DNA from: Flammulina velutipes
Lineage: Eukaryota; Basidiomycota; Agaricomycetes; Agaricales; Physalacriaceae
Length of the DNA stretch: 64,000 nucleotides
Direction of reading: 5' to 3'
NCBI GenBank assembly: GCA_011800155.1
Contig: CM022368.1
Location: 4,340,001-4,404,000 of the forward strand
Both the position numbers and the translations under genes were made by a program. How positions within the stretch are numbered: position 1 is the stretch's first letter; the number at the start of each line of letters is the position of its first letter. A model generated the notes under the pieces. The model made no database searches. It was given only the letters and a program-made list of their open reading frames with translations, and had not been told where the DNA came from. Positions 33,378 through 43,498 of this stretch are shown here, one piece after another.

Positions 33378-35005
33378 CTACTCCCTATTATCCCGATTTT
33401 CAGAGAAGAACCTATAGTTGTTCGCACTCTGCGCTGCCACCTCCGGGACATTCGCAGCCAGTGCATGTGTCCCTGCCATATCTCTGTAACCTTCATGATC
33501 CTCCGACTTGGCTACATCGTGGAAGTGGGACGCCTCATGGACGAGAGTGCCCGCACGAGAGTTGTGTCCGGAATTGGGTACGGCGTCGCCCCAATATAGG
33601 TTGCATAGGTTGATCACTGGTTTAGGTTGTTCGTTATACCTGTGCGCGTGTCAAGGGTATACAGAACAACATCGAAAGGGGGACGTACTTGGCGCCGACG
33701 ACGAACGCGATGACATCGAACTCGCAATCGCAGTCGTACGAGTAGCCGGAGACGAATCGGCGGGCTCTCATGGCTCTATACGCGCGGATGACATGATCCC
33801 TGACAAGCAGAGCCTGATTAGGAGCCGCTCGGTGGTGGTCCCATGCGCCAAACCACCATTCATAACGAGCGCGCGAGGTGGAATCCGTCGTCAAATATCT
33901 ACAGGATACTGATAAACCGACACGTTCGAACAGTAGGATTACACTCACGTGTATGATTCATCAGCGTAATCGTCCGCTGCTGCTGCAGAGAGCTCGATGA
34001 TACCAATTTGGGCTTCGGTGCATTCTTCCGTGGTGACGGCCCTCTTGTCCAACGTCGAAACTTCCCGTCTTGTCGTGGTGGTGACGGCTTTTCCAGCGAG
34101 CTTACCGGATATCTTGACCGACTGCTTGGGAACTGTCACCTTCACCTCTTGTGTTGTTTTCCCTTTGTCGAACGTGATCCAAAGAGTCTCTCTAGCCAGC
34201 TTCAAGCTGTAGGTTCCAGCACCGGATTTCGTGAAATCGTAAGCGGATCCAACTTTACGCAGGGCTATCAGCTCAACGCTCAAAGGACCAAGTCGCATAC
34301 GCACCTTGATATGTGATCTTTGTCGAAGCTCCCTTCTTCAGCGATATCATCTTCTTATTGGCTTTCTCAGCGGCGCGCTTTTCTTTCTTTGCATCCTTGT
34401 CCGCTTTTTCATCCTTCTTCCCGTTCTTCGAGTCCTTACCACCCAGCGCCGGTGTCGTCTTGGATAGATAAGAGTCTATGGTCCAAGCGACGTAGGCCCC
34501 TATGAATTCTGGTTCTTTCGTGTTGGCTGGTAGGACTTCGGGCTTTCCCTTGTCTTTGTCCTTGCCATCCTTGTCCTTGTCCTTTCCGTCCTTGTCTTTT
34601 GTCTTGTCCTTTCCGTCCTTGTCCTTTGTCTTGTCTTTCGCAGGCGTCGCCCTCTCCTTATTCTTCGTCGAACCACCCTTGGTCAGCTCCCAGTCCCACG
34701 CATCGATAGCAAGGCCCTCGAACAGAGGGCCCGATGGATCTCTAACGACGCTCAAGTCCTTGTCCCCGGTGTTCTTCAACGTGAGTTCTATGGCGAACTT
34801 GCTCACGTCTGATACCGTTGGGGGGACTATTTTCATGACATCAGCACCCGTATGAAATATTGAGGGAATATTGAAGACCTTTTAGTGTCATGGATAACGG
34901 ACCAGCCGTTTTGGGAGCGCGTGCGAGGGGAGTGGCGTAGGCATGTATGACCAGCAGACATGCTGCGCCGATGAGGACGCGTCGGGATGGGAGGTGGAAA
35001 GGCAT
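33378..35005 (-). CDS. secreted M35 (deuterolysin/Mep-type) metalloendopeptidase, full length, copy 1
   Basis: Zinc endopeptidase of the aspzincin clan, made as a secreted preproenzyme. The start MPFHLPSRRVLIGAACLL gives a signal peptide ending near ATPLARA. The propeptide starts PPTVSDVSKFAIELTLKNTG, then DPSGPLFEGLAIDAWDWEL, a 50-60 residue KDKDGK repeat, EFIGAYVAWTIDSYL, a second Lys-rich stretch, and SAYDFTKSGAGTYSLKLARE. A dibasic LDKRAV (kexin-like) site precedes the catalytic domain, which begins CTEAQIGIIE. Catalytic motifs are HEASH (coding bases 33525-33539) and the third-ligand region SEDHEGYRD in place of the usual GTxxDxxYG. It ends FFSENRDNRE at 33378. All introns are short and the frame is open throughout. 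It is the mirror image of 39017-40622. Confidence 0.88.
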
Positions 35006-35064
35006 TTTGGTGGATGACCTTTAGAGATGGGTTTCTGTCATACTTATACTGGCTTTTTTGAACG

Positions 35065-35285
35065 CCCGAGCGACGAGTTGCTACATAAATTCCACCTCAT
35101 TTGAGCGAGCCGTACGAAGTACCGCCTGCTAGCATGCATATATGGCACCGCACTTGTAGAATGGATCATATCGGAGCGACGAGTTACTACCTACTACCCA
35201 AATTTCACCTCATTTGAGCGAGCCCTACGAAGTAACGCCTGCTAGCTTGCATATATGGCACCGCACTTGTGGAATGGACACCGCG
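35065..35285 (+). repeat. tandem duplication of about 105-110 bp upstream of the M35 gene
   Basis: GCGACGAGTT followed by CACCTCATTTGAGCGAGCC, GCCTGCTAGC and CATATATGGCACCGCACTTG appears twice in succession. The front part occurs a third time, inverted, at about 38895-38950 upstream of the other full-length gene, so it belongs to the duplicated promoter region. Confidence 0.8.
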
Positions 35286-35711
35286 ATGTCCTGACAACGG
35301 AATTGGCCTGCCTCAGATGACTATCCCGAACGTTAACGTTATCAGTTGCTGTCTGTCACACTCTGGCTATTCCGCCTCAGGCTGGTAAGTACTAAGGTAC
35401 TTTTAGACCGCACATCAGGGATCCGTCATAACGCCGCCTGGGATCTGCGATCATTTAATTGTAGTACATACGCCACGGGTATCAAGTTTCCGTCGATCGA
35501 GCTCACTTGGTCGTTCTGTTTCCTCGACTCGGAAGCTTTTCAGGTTTTTCCATCGCGCTCTGAGGCCTGAAGCGTTGGAGGTATTGCCCTGAATACTACC
35601 CCTCGTTGATAGTTGACGATTTGGCTCACCTCTGGACCATGCTTTTGTCAATTATCCCCGGTCTAAGTTTACGTCTCAAATCATATCTCCGCTTCAGTGG
35701 CTACAGTACTG

Positions 35712-36432
35712 TTACGCATTGGAACTACCGTTTGACCGTTGTTTCCTGAATTCCTGACCAGCCAGCTGCCCACTAATATTCACCTTGTACGTCTCAGCTA
35801 AAATATTCACTCTCTTCACATTCTTCGCCACTACGATCCATAGACTGTCTCGTCGTAGCTTCACGCCATATGTCCCGGGGCCTGAGTTCCTGAAGTCGTA
35901 CGCATATCCAACTGGACGGTGTTAGCTCATCAATGACAACGGCGCGGGAGGGAGATTCATACCATTAAATATCACCGTCTTTCGCTCTCCCTTCTTCAAG
36001 GGAATCGTTGTTGCGTGAGGTGATCGATAGTTGAGGGGATTCGTTGAGCGTCTCTGCGAGGTATGAATCCAAGTCCCAGTTCACGCTCGCCCCGATGAAG
36101 TCCGGTCTTTTCGTCATCAACAAATCATTATCACTCTGGCGCTCCCAAACCCATGCGTTGATTGGCAAGCCGTCGAAGAGGGGCCCGGAGGGATCTTTGA
36201 CGACGTCGTAGTCCTGGTCGCTGGTATTTTCGAGTGTTAGCTCGATGGCGAAGGAACGGATGTCTGTTATGGATTCTGGGACTGTGGCGCAGTTAGGAAT
36301 GTCATACTGGAATGGGACTGTCCGCTGACCTGATACAGAAACTGCTAGGAAGACTTCTTCTGTGTTGGATGACATTGGTAGAGTGGTAATGGTGGTGGCG
36401 ATGGTGGGGGTCAGTGGATGAGAACGGTCCAT
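35712..36432 (-). pseudogene. stand-alone M35 propeptide-domain gene, frameshifted copy
   Basis: Same architecture as 29747-30459: no signal peptide (MDRSHPLTPTIATTIT), VPESITDIRSFAIELTLENT, DPSGPLFDGLPINAWVWERQ, FIGASVNWDLDSYLAETLN, then the continuation one frame over: LNYRSPHATTIPLKKGERKT. After an intron comes YAYDFRNSGPGTYGVKLRRD, LAETYKVNISGQLAGQEF and a stop at 35712. Compared with 29747-30459, two bases are missing at about 36040, which shifts the frame. Either the copy is dead or the assembly has a small error. No catalytic domain follows. Confidence 0.65.
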
Positions 36433-36960
36433 CAACCACCTGGATGGAAAGGCACGCCCAACGCAGGAACAAAGTACATCAGAGCTGTATCACAACTTTC
36501 TGTACTGTAGTTGGTTACTATGTTTAGTTGCAGCTCCTCGGGCGCAGTTGATTATTAGCTTAGCGCTGGGGAATGGTCGTCGAATAACTCGACTGGAGGT
36601 AAGTACCTTTACAGCCGGTTGAAAGCGGTAGCCGTGAGATACTCGTATTCTAAGCAACGCATCTATCTTCGTACACACGCTTACGCCCCATGCAGTCGCC
36701 GCCAGAAGAGCGGGCGCGTTCTATACATTGGTAAAGGGTGATCAGTTTTCTCGAAGTCCTTTGCATGACATTCGTAAACCACAGTCCCGCCAACGTACGC
36801 GGAAGCATGATCGTCGAGCTGGACAATGGAACCGCTTACAAAGCTGTGACCACGGACCGGGGTCCGAAACCCTTTCTTTTTCTCTTACGGCCACCCTTTC
36901 TGCGCCACACGATTTGGAGCAGCATCGTTGACATACATCGTCGTATCGTTTGAAGATAAG

Positions 36961-37466
36961 ATGTCCGACACTGAACAGCAAAACCTGGACGTGAAGCCTG
37001 AGCAGGATGCCAACGCGCCCATCAGCATCAAGGTAGCTCATTTTCGACGTTGCCCGCGCGCACAGGCGCTCACTCCTTTCTAGGTCGCTGCTTCCTCAGG
37101 CGAAGAGGTCTTCTTCAAGATCAAGCGCAGCACAAAGCTCAGCAAGCTCCAGGGCGCCTATGCTGGCAAGATAGGAAAGGATGTGGGCAGTATACGGTGC
37201 GTCCTTCCCCTCTTTGCCGACAGCCTTGCCGACTCGCCTTCTACAGCTTCCTCTACGACGGCACCAGGATAGCCGACGATGACACGCCCGCGTCTTTGGA
37301 TATGGAAGACAATGGTGCGTTACATCCCGTCTTGCTTCGCGCTTGTCTGACCTTGGCGTCTTTGCAGATACAATCGATGTTATGGTTGAACGTACGCCTT
37401 TCTCTCGCTTTCTCCCGTTTCTATCGCTAACGTGTCATTTCAGAGGTCGGAGGGTGTCCATGCTGA
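36961..37466 (+). CDS. SMT3: SUMO (small ubiquitin-like modifier)
   Basis: Ubiquitin-like modifier that is conjugated to lysines of many nuclear proteins. Five exons give MSDTEQQNLDVKPEQDANAP, ISIKVAASSGEEVFFKIKRS, TKLSKLQGAYAGKIGKDVGS, IRFLYDGTRIADDDTPASLD, MEDNDTIDVMVEQVGG, then a short CPC tail and stop. The flexible N-terminus, the FKIKRSTKL strand, RFLYDGTRI, EDNDTIDV and the di-glycine (to be exposed by a SUMO protease) are diagnostic. Length about 100 aa, normal for SUMO. It is an essential single-copy gene in most fungi; here it lies in the centre of a large inverted duplication, between the two copies of the protease arms. Confidence 0.93.
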
Positions 37467-37646
37467 GCAAACAGCGCTTCCTTGTACTATAACCCCACCC
37501 GTCCTGCAATGTAACCCTCCTACCTACACCTCATTGTTTCGCCCAAGTTTCTAATCCATTTCTTGCCCAATCATCTCTCCTTGTGCCAGGGCAAACATTT
37601 TTCTTAGCCCAATGGTAGAAGTCGCGATACCTCGTGATAGGCCGAC

Positions 37647-37715
37647 TTCGCGCTTAGGCATACGGGTATGACTCGTAAGCGCGAAACACCTACGGCTGCG
37701 ATAAGCTCATCGCAG
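37647..37715 (+). other. two adjacent perfect hairpins downstream of the SUMO gene
   Basis: TTCGCGCTTA at 37647-37656 pairs with TAAGCGCGAA at 37676-37685, with a nested CATAC/GTATG stem in the loop. A second hairpin CTGCGAT-AAGCTC-ATCGCAG covers 37696-37715. The structure is stronger than expected by chance, but no known RNA family is recognised. Could be a small structured RNA, an mRNA 3' element or the end of a former mobile element. Confidence 0.5.
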
Positions 37716-39016
37716 ATCCTTCCCTGGACGTCAGAGCACTAGTTTCCGTCCTGAATGCCCTTTGTCCAACCTCAAGTCGCCGTCCCGTCTTTGCTTCATG
37801 CCGAAAATCTTGCTTGACTGTCGTACGATCATGTTCTCCAACGCTTGCGTGCTTTCGTACCACAGCTTCATCGTACGCAGGTCCCACTTTATGAGAAGCC
37901 GTCGGTGCAAGACATCTTTGTTGGACCCCATCCTACAGAGAGATATCTTCACCTTCTACGAAGTTATCCGCTGCGCTGTTTTCTTCTTATCTCTGTAGCC
38001 CATTGCCATACCATTGCCCTTGGAGTCTACTTTGAAGGTTGACGCAGCCGTCGTCTTGGAGTACGAATTTATTATGCAATCGACATCGTACGCGGGAAAC
38101 CATGGATCATCCACGGGCAGACATTTTCAACATGTGGCGAAGAAGGAATTCGAGCACCCTTTACCAGTACGCAAAACGACCCTGTTGCTTCGTAGATGGC
38201 CGCGTTTCACTATTGGAGGAAGTACTACATTCTCACGATTACCCTTCATTCGATTCAACCCCAGTCGAGCGCCTCGTCCAGTTCGGTGAGCACGTTAAGC
38301 CTATGATCAACTGCGACGCAAGAGCAACGACTACCAGACGTAATATCTACATACAGATCGTGGTGGTCCTCAATTCTGATATACTCTACTATCTCCATGA
38401 TTAGGCCGGTTCAGATCTACTTCTCCTACCAACAACCACGACCCTCGTCCTAACGAAAGCCATGTTGAAGAGTGTATTCTGTGGATGCAATATTACGCTA
38501 GGGGAGGATTTCTGACCTGATTACCACGAAATACGCCACAGTTCCAGCTATAGCTATCCCTTCCTCGATAATACCACGCGACATCTGGTGGTACTGTTGG
38601 ACAAGCTCAAAATAGATATCAAATTCGGGAAATGAGACCGACAAGCTGAGCTCGATCTGCAGAAACCCGTCGAGTTTGATTGATTGCAGATCTAGACGGT
38701 ATCGTGGCGGATCACTGATGTGCGAAAAGTAACTACTCGGTCTGAGAGCGCCTGAGTCTACCACTCGTGTCAGCAGCTAATAATAGGATTAGATATTCAT
38801 CTGTATGTGTTGAGGATTGAGAATTGTATATGTCGCCAGGACATTCAGCGCAAATACAGCGGTAACATAGTACAACGTTCTGGGATATGTAGTAGCTTGC
38901 GACGCGCTCGAATGAGGTGAAATTTGAGTAGCAACTCGTCGCTCCCTCAGTAAACTAGGCGTCCAAAAAGCTAGTATAAGTACGAGAGAAAGCCAGCTCT
39001 AAAGTCATTCAACAAA
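37716..39016. other. stretch without a supportable gene
   Basis: Short frames on both strands (for example around 38040-38400 on the plus strand with PRADIFNMWRRRNSS) overlap without forming a convincing exon chain or a known motif. The last 130 bp before 39017 are the inverted counterpart of the region upstream of the other full-length M35 gene and probably hold its promoter. Confidence 0.4.
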
Positions 39017-40622
39017 ATGCCTTTCCATCTCCCATCCCGACGCGTCCTCATCGGTGCAGCATGTATGCTGGTCATACACACCTACGCCACTCCCCTCGCA
39101 CGCGCTCCTGGTCCGTTATCTGTGTCGATAAAAGGTGATCAAAACTTCCTTCAAGTCGATCTTATGGTACCGACGCTGACAGTAACATAGTCCCACCAAC
39201 GGTATCGGACGTGAGCAAGTTCGCAATCGAGTTGACGTTGAAGAACACTGGGGATAAGGACTTGAACGTCGTTAGAGATCCATCTGGGCCTCTGTTCGAA
39301 GGGCTGGCTATCGATGCGTGGGACTGGGAACTTGCAGGTGGTGCGAAGAAAAAGGTAAGGGCGACACCTGCGAAGGACAAGGCGGGAAGGACAAGGTCAA
39401 AGACAAAAGCGGAAAGGATAAGGACAAGGATGGAAAGGACAAAGACAAGGGAAAACCCGAAGTCCTACCAGCCAACACAAAAGAACCAGAATTCATCGGG
39501 GCGTACGTCGCTTGGACCATAGACTCATATCTATCCAAGACGACACCGGCGCTGGGCGGTAAGGATGGTAAGGACTCGAAGGATGAAAAAGCGGACAAGG
39601 ATAAAAAGAAAGAAAAGCGCGCAGCTGCGAAAGCCAGTAAGAAGATGATATCGCTGAAGAAGGGAGCTTCGACAAAGATCACATATCAAGGTGCGTGGTA
39701 TGCGACTTGATTGTTTGAGCGTTGAGCTGATAGCTCTGCGTACAGTTGGATCAGCTTACGATTTCACGAAATCCGGTGCGGGGACGTACAGCTTGAAGCT
39801 GGCTAGGGATACTTTGTGGATCACGTTCGACGAAGGGAAGACGACGCAAGAGGTGAAGGTGACCGTTCCCAAGCAGTCGGTCAAGATTTCGGGCAAGCTC
39901 GGTGGGAAAGCCGTAACCACGACAAAGCGACAAGCATCGACGCTGGATAAGAGGGCTGTGACGACGGACCAATGCACTGCAGCCCAGATCCGTATCATTG
40001 AGCAGTCTGCAGCAGCAGCAGATGCGTACGCTCTTGAATCATACACGTGAGTGTCGTCCTGGTGTTAGAATATGCTGATTGAACGGATTATCCTGTAGGT
40101 ATTTGACGACAGCTTCCACGTCTCGCCCTCGTTACGAATGGTGGTTTGGAGCATGGGACCACCACAGAGCGGCTCCTAACCAGGCTCTGCTTGTTAGGGA
40201 TCATGTCATCCGCGCGTATAGGGCCATGACGCTCCGGTCGTTCGTCTCCGGATACTCCTACGACTGCGATTGTGAGTTCAACGTCATCGCGTTCGTCGTC
40301 GGCGCCAAGTAAGCCTTCTCCAAATGTCAACTGCGCATATCTTAACATGAGAACTTGAAGGTTCAACGAACAACCTAAACCAGTCATCAACCTCTGTAAC
40401 CTGTTTTGGGGCGAGACGGTACCGAACTCTGGGCACAACTCCCGCGCGGGGACGCTCATCCACGAAGCGTCGCATTTCCATGATGTGGCGAAGTCTGTGG
40501 ATTACGATGAGTATAGGGATATGGCTGGGACGCATTTGCTTGCTACTGGTGCCCCGGAGCCGGCAGCGCAGAGTGCGAATAATTATAGGTTCTTTTCGGA
40601 GAATCGGGATAATAGGCAGTAA
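39017..40622 (+). CDS. secreted M35 (deuterolysin/Mep-type) metalloendopeptidase, full length, copy 2
   Basis: Mirror copy of 33378-35005. Start MPFHLPSRRVLIGAACMLVI (signal peptide), intron, PPTVSDVSKFAIELTLKNTG, DPSGPLFEGLAIDAWDWEL, a Lys/Asp/Gly repeat, EFIGAYVAWTIDSYL, SAYDFTKSGAGTYSLKLARD, the LDKRAV processing site, mature start CTAAQIRIIEQ, RPRYEWWFGAWDHHRA, SYDCDCEFNVIAFVVG, GTLIHEASHFHD (HEASH coded at 40461-40475), SVDYDEYRD and the end FFSENRDNRQ. Inside the repeat (about 39376) the frame changes by one base. This is either an indel or an unusually short 35-nt intron from GTAAGG to GGGAAG, which would restore the frame. All other introns are normal. If the shift is real and unspliced, this copy would be dead. 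Confidence 0.8.
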
Positions 40623-41069
40623 GTAGGCTGTTAGGCTTTGTTAGATATGGCATTGTAATGCATATGATTTCGAGCCTTACGATGTGCGAGTATTGGATTC
40701 ATGGTTATGAGGGGGAAGTGAGGACTGTTAAGTCTTCGTGAGTGCTTGCTATGGGTTGCATGGATAGAAACTAGAGGGACTGGAAGTCATGATATTGATG
40801 AACATCATGCGGAAGACACGTACCTCAGAGAATGTTTTCGAGACCTTAGTCGCCGGAAGGCTTACTAACGGAAGCTAAGTCGCTTGAATAGGCCACAATA
40901 TGATAGCAGAGCAAGCCAGAACATAAGTGATTCTCCCAGTGGTCAATAGCCCTTGTCGAGCCTTTGATAGCCTAGAATAAGCGTTTGAGGCATTGGAAAA
41001 CACGTTACATGAATCAAACGTAAGCATACTAGAAGGGCGATATAAAGGGTCCGTGTCGATGAAGCCAAT

Positions 41070-41150
41070 GGTCATGGTGGTAAATGATCAAAATCGAACA
41101 AAGTGGACCGCGGTACCTCCCGACCTCGTGACTTTGGTGGCGTAAAATAT
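41070..41150 (-). repeat. dispersed short element, copy 3
   Basis: Reverse complement matches 3175-3285 and 32855-32945: GTCACGAGGTCGGGAGGTAC, CGCGGTCCACTTTGTTCGAT, TTTACCACCAT. It lies 3' of the zinc-finger-family gene at 41336-41987, mirroring copy 2. Confidence 0.7.
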
Positions 41151-41335
41151 GACGCGGTTCAGAAGTAAATGGCCGCGTTAGGCATCCATATTGTAACTCA
41201 AGTTAAGTCTGGATATATATCTGTATGCAATTGGAATATATACATCATGATATCTTCCACTACATTTGTAGTACAAGCTCGGAGAGAAGAGGAGAACGGG
41301 GATGGTATCATACATATAGATCATCGTGCCATCAC

Positions 41336-41987
41336 TCAAGCGTACCCTTCTTCTTTCAACCAGGTTTCAAACAGAACCTTGCACTTTCGGCGATGATGTC
41401 TCCAGTTATTCCAAAAGTAGTCTCCGTCGAGTTTTCGGTTCTGTTTGCATCCCGCGCATCGCACTAGCCGTTTATCAACAATCTCCCCAACGTAGCGATC
41501 GTCGAGCAAGGCTTGTTTGCGCATATCCTCGTTCATTTTCTTTTCGAATTCGGGAAAGGTGTTGAGGTAGGAAAGATAAAGAACGTGGTTCTTGATCGTC
41601 TTTGTTGATTTCCTTTTTGGCGGTCTATATGGAATGGAACGTTTAGTCTCTGAGATATGAGGGAGAACATACTTTTCGATGTCTGGTTCCTCCCTGTCGG
41701 CAGTGTTCCGCGCTCTCTTCAGAGCACGCTTCTTGGGCTGTGGCTCTAGTACGGATTCCTTCAAGGCTCCTGAGCTTGAAGCGGCTCTGTTAGTTCATAT
41801 CAGTCAAACGCAATGGATAAGATAAGGGTGGGAACTCACTTGGCTTCTTCCAATTGCTTTGCCCAGCAAGCCATCTGGACGAGAGCCTCGAATGGGGTCT
41901 CGGGCTTCTTGAAGGTCCTGATGGCATTGATTAATCGGTGGATGACACGGAGAAGATGGGGGCATACTCATATTCGAAAGATGACAT
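41336..41987 (-). CDS. putative zinc-binding protein, CxxC...HxxxC family, type II (copy 2)
   Basis: Counterpart of 32034-32703 in the inverted arm. MSSFEYE, TFKKPETPFEALVQMACWAK, QLEEAK, KPKKRALKRARNTADREEPD (starting from PKKRAL), then PPKRKSTKTIKNHVLYLSYL, NTFPEFEKKMNEDMRKQALL, DDRYVGEIVDKRLVRCAGCK, QNRKLDGDYFWNNWRHHRRK, CKVLFETWLKEE. Frame and intron sites are intact. The strong conservation of the finger region against a drifting linker suggests purifying selection on the finger. Confidence 0.75.
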
Positions 41988-42481
41988 CGTTTCGAACGGG
42001 GAAAGGTTTGGAGAAACCATTTGCTAGACCGGGCGGAGTGGCTAGGTTCAGTTGAAGTTGTTACTTTAAAGCAATGAACGTTGTGGTCTTCCCAAAGGTC
42101 ATCTTATATGCCTTTCGAAATACTAACGTGACATATGACGCCTCGTGCGCGATGCACAATTGATTGCGCCACACCTTCTTTCGTTAGATAGGGACGTACC
42201 ATCGGCTTTAACATAGACCAGCTCAAGAATTAACAGCGATAGCAACCCCGTCATTCATTCTATGTTTTACCTTCCCTCATCGTTCGTTTTGATAGGACCA
42301 TGACCTAGAGAGTACTCTGGAAAGCGGGTTTAAATCCCCGCCAATCATTCATTGTGGACGCATGTGGGCACTACAGGGTGTTAGATGGTCGTAACGTCCA
42401 TTGTCGGTTCAGATTCCGTATTTGGATGGCCCATACCGAAAGGACTTTCATCATAAGCAATATTTCCACTCGTACACCATC

Positions 42482-43229
42482 ATGCCCACCGGCGAAGTTC
42501 TCCCCTAGTGCGTATTCCTACCTTGCTTCCGAATGCTAGGTTTAAGATCTTTTAGTATCGATCTCTCCGGCTGCCCGCTCTTGGCATTCGCGAACATTGC
42601 CCTCTTGCTAGAGGAAGAAGGAGGACGTGAGATATTGGAGTACGCCACTGAATCGCCCGGACCCGCATCTTGCCGGTACTGACATATACTTTGATAGAGC
42701 CACCGCCATCAAGCAGAAGTCAAACCAAACACTGATTACCAATAAAACCCTCCAAGTACTATTGGAGCCTCAAGTCCAGCTAGAGCCCAATGCGAAGACG
42801 CGCCAGCAGAAGAGAGCTAGGGAAAGCCTGGGAGGTATAGACAACGACGTCGAAGAACTCAGGTGCGTTACGATTACCGACTCCTTACCCGCGTCTCATC
42901 ATCAAACATGCAGACCACCCAAGAGGAAGTCAAAAGCGAAGAAAGACGACACGGAGAAAGTGATGAGCAACCTTCATCATGAGCTGTTCCACGAATTCGT
43001 CGCATCCTTTCCCAAATTCCCGAAGAACGTCACCGCGGATAGACGCAGGCAAGCATTACTTGCTGATCCGAGCATTGGTGAGATCGTCAATGAGAGGCAG
43101 GTGAGATGCGCTGGATGTCATCAAGTTAGGAACCTCGATGGTGTGTACTTTGTGAATAATTGGACGAAGCATCATCAGAAATGCAGGGGGCTCTTTGAGA
43201 TTTGGTTGAAGGCCCGGGCTGCGAGTTGA
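42482..43229 (+). CDS. putative zinc-binding protein, CxxC...HxxxC family, type I (copy 2)
   Basis: Counterpart of 30664-31403. MPTGEVLPYIDLSGCPLLAF, ANIALLLEEEGGREILE, an intron, ATAIKQKSNQTLITNKTLQV, KTRQQKRARESLGGIDNDVE, an intron, PPKRKSKAKKDDTEKVMSNL, FHEFVASFPKFPKNVTADRR, RQALLADPSIGEIVNERQVR, CAGCHQVRNLDGVYFVNNWT, KHHQKCRGLFEIWLKA. Its start codon is 494 bp from that of the divergent type II gene. Same putative C-x2-C...HH-x3-C metal site and basic nuclear-localisation-like runs as the others. Confidence 0.75.
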
Positions 43230-43498
43230 GAGCTACAGATTGGGTGCGGATTAAAGTTGACGTTGTAGTTATAGTTGTCTTCGAATCATCATTTGTCTAA
43301 AACGGCACCGCGCGCCACTGATGGTTTTGACCCACTTATCCAGGCTGCAGTCCACGCTGTACATACTAATTTAGCACACAGTAATATCTAGAGAAGGCGT
43401 CTCTTAGTATATGTTGTTTATATGACTGCCAAAGATATGAGGGGAAGTTGGTGCATGGTTGAGCTAGGGTGATAACATAAATCGTGGCGCCTTGCCGG

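Noticed and set aside
36738..36953. Open frame MTFVNHSPANVRGSMIV... upstream of the SUMO start as a separate gene
   Set aside because: It overlaps the expected SUMO promoter/leader, has no partner exon and no homologous copy in the window; could at most be an upstream frame.
37605..37645. D-arm-like words (TAGCCCAATGGTAGAA) as a tRNA
   Set aside because: No T-arm follows and the hairpins downstream do not fit a cloverleaf.
42285..42350. T-arm-like sequence GCGGGTTTAAATCCCCGCC as a possible tRNA
   Set aside because: No acceptor, D-arm or anticodon arm with proper pairing could be built around it.
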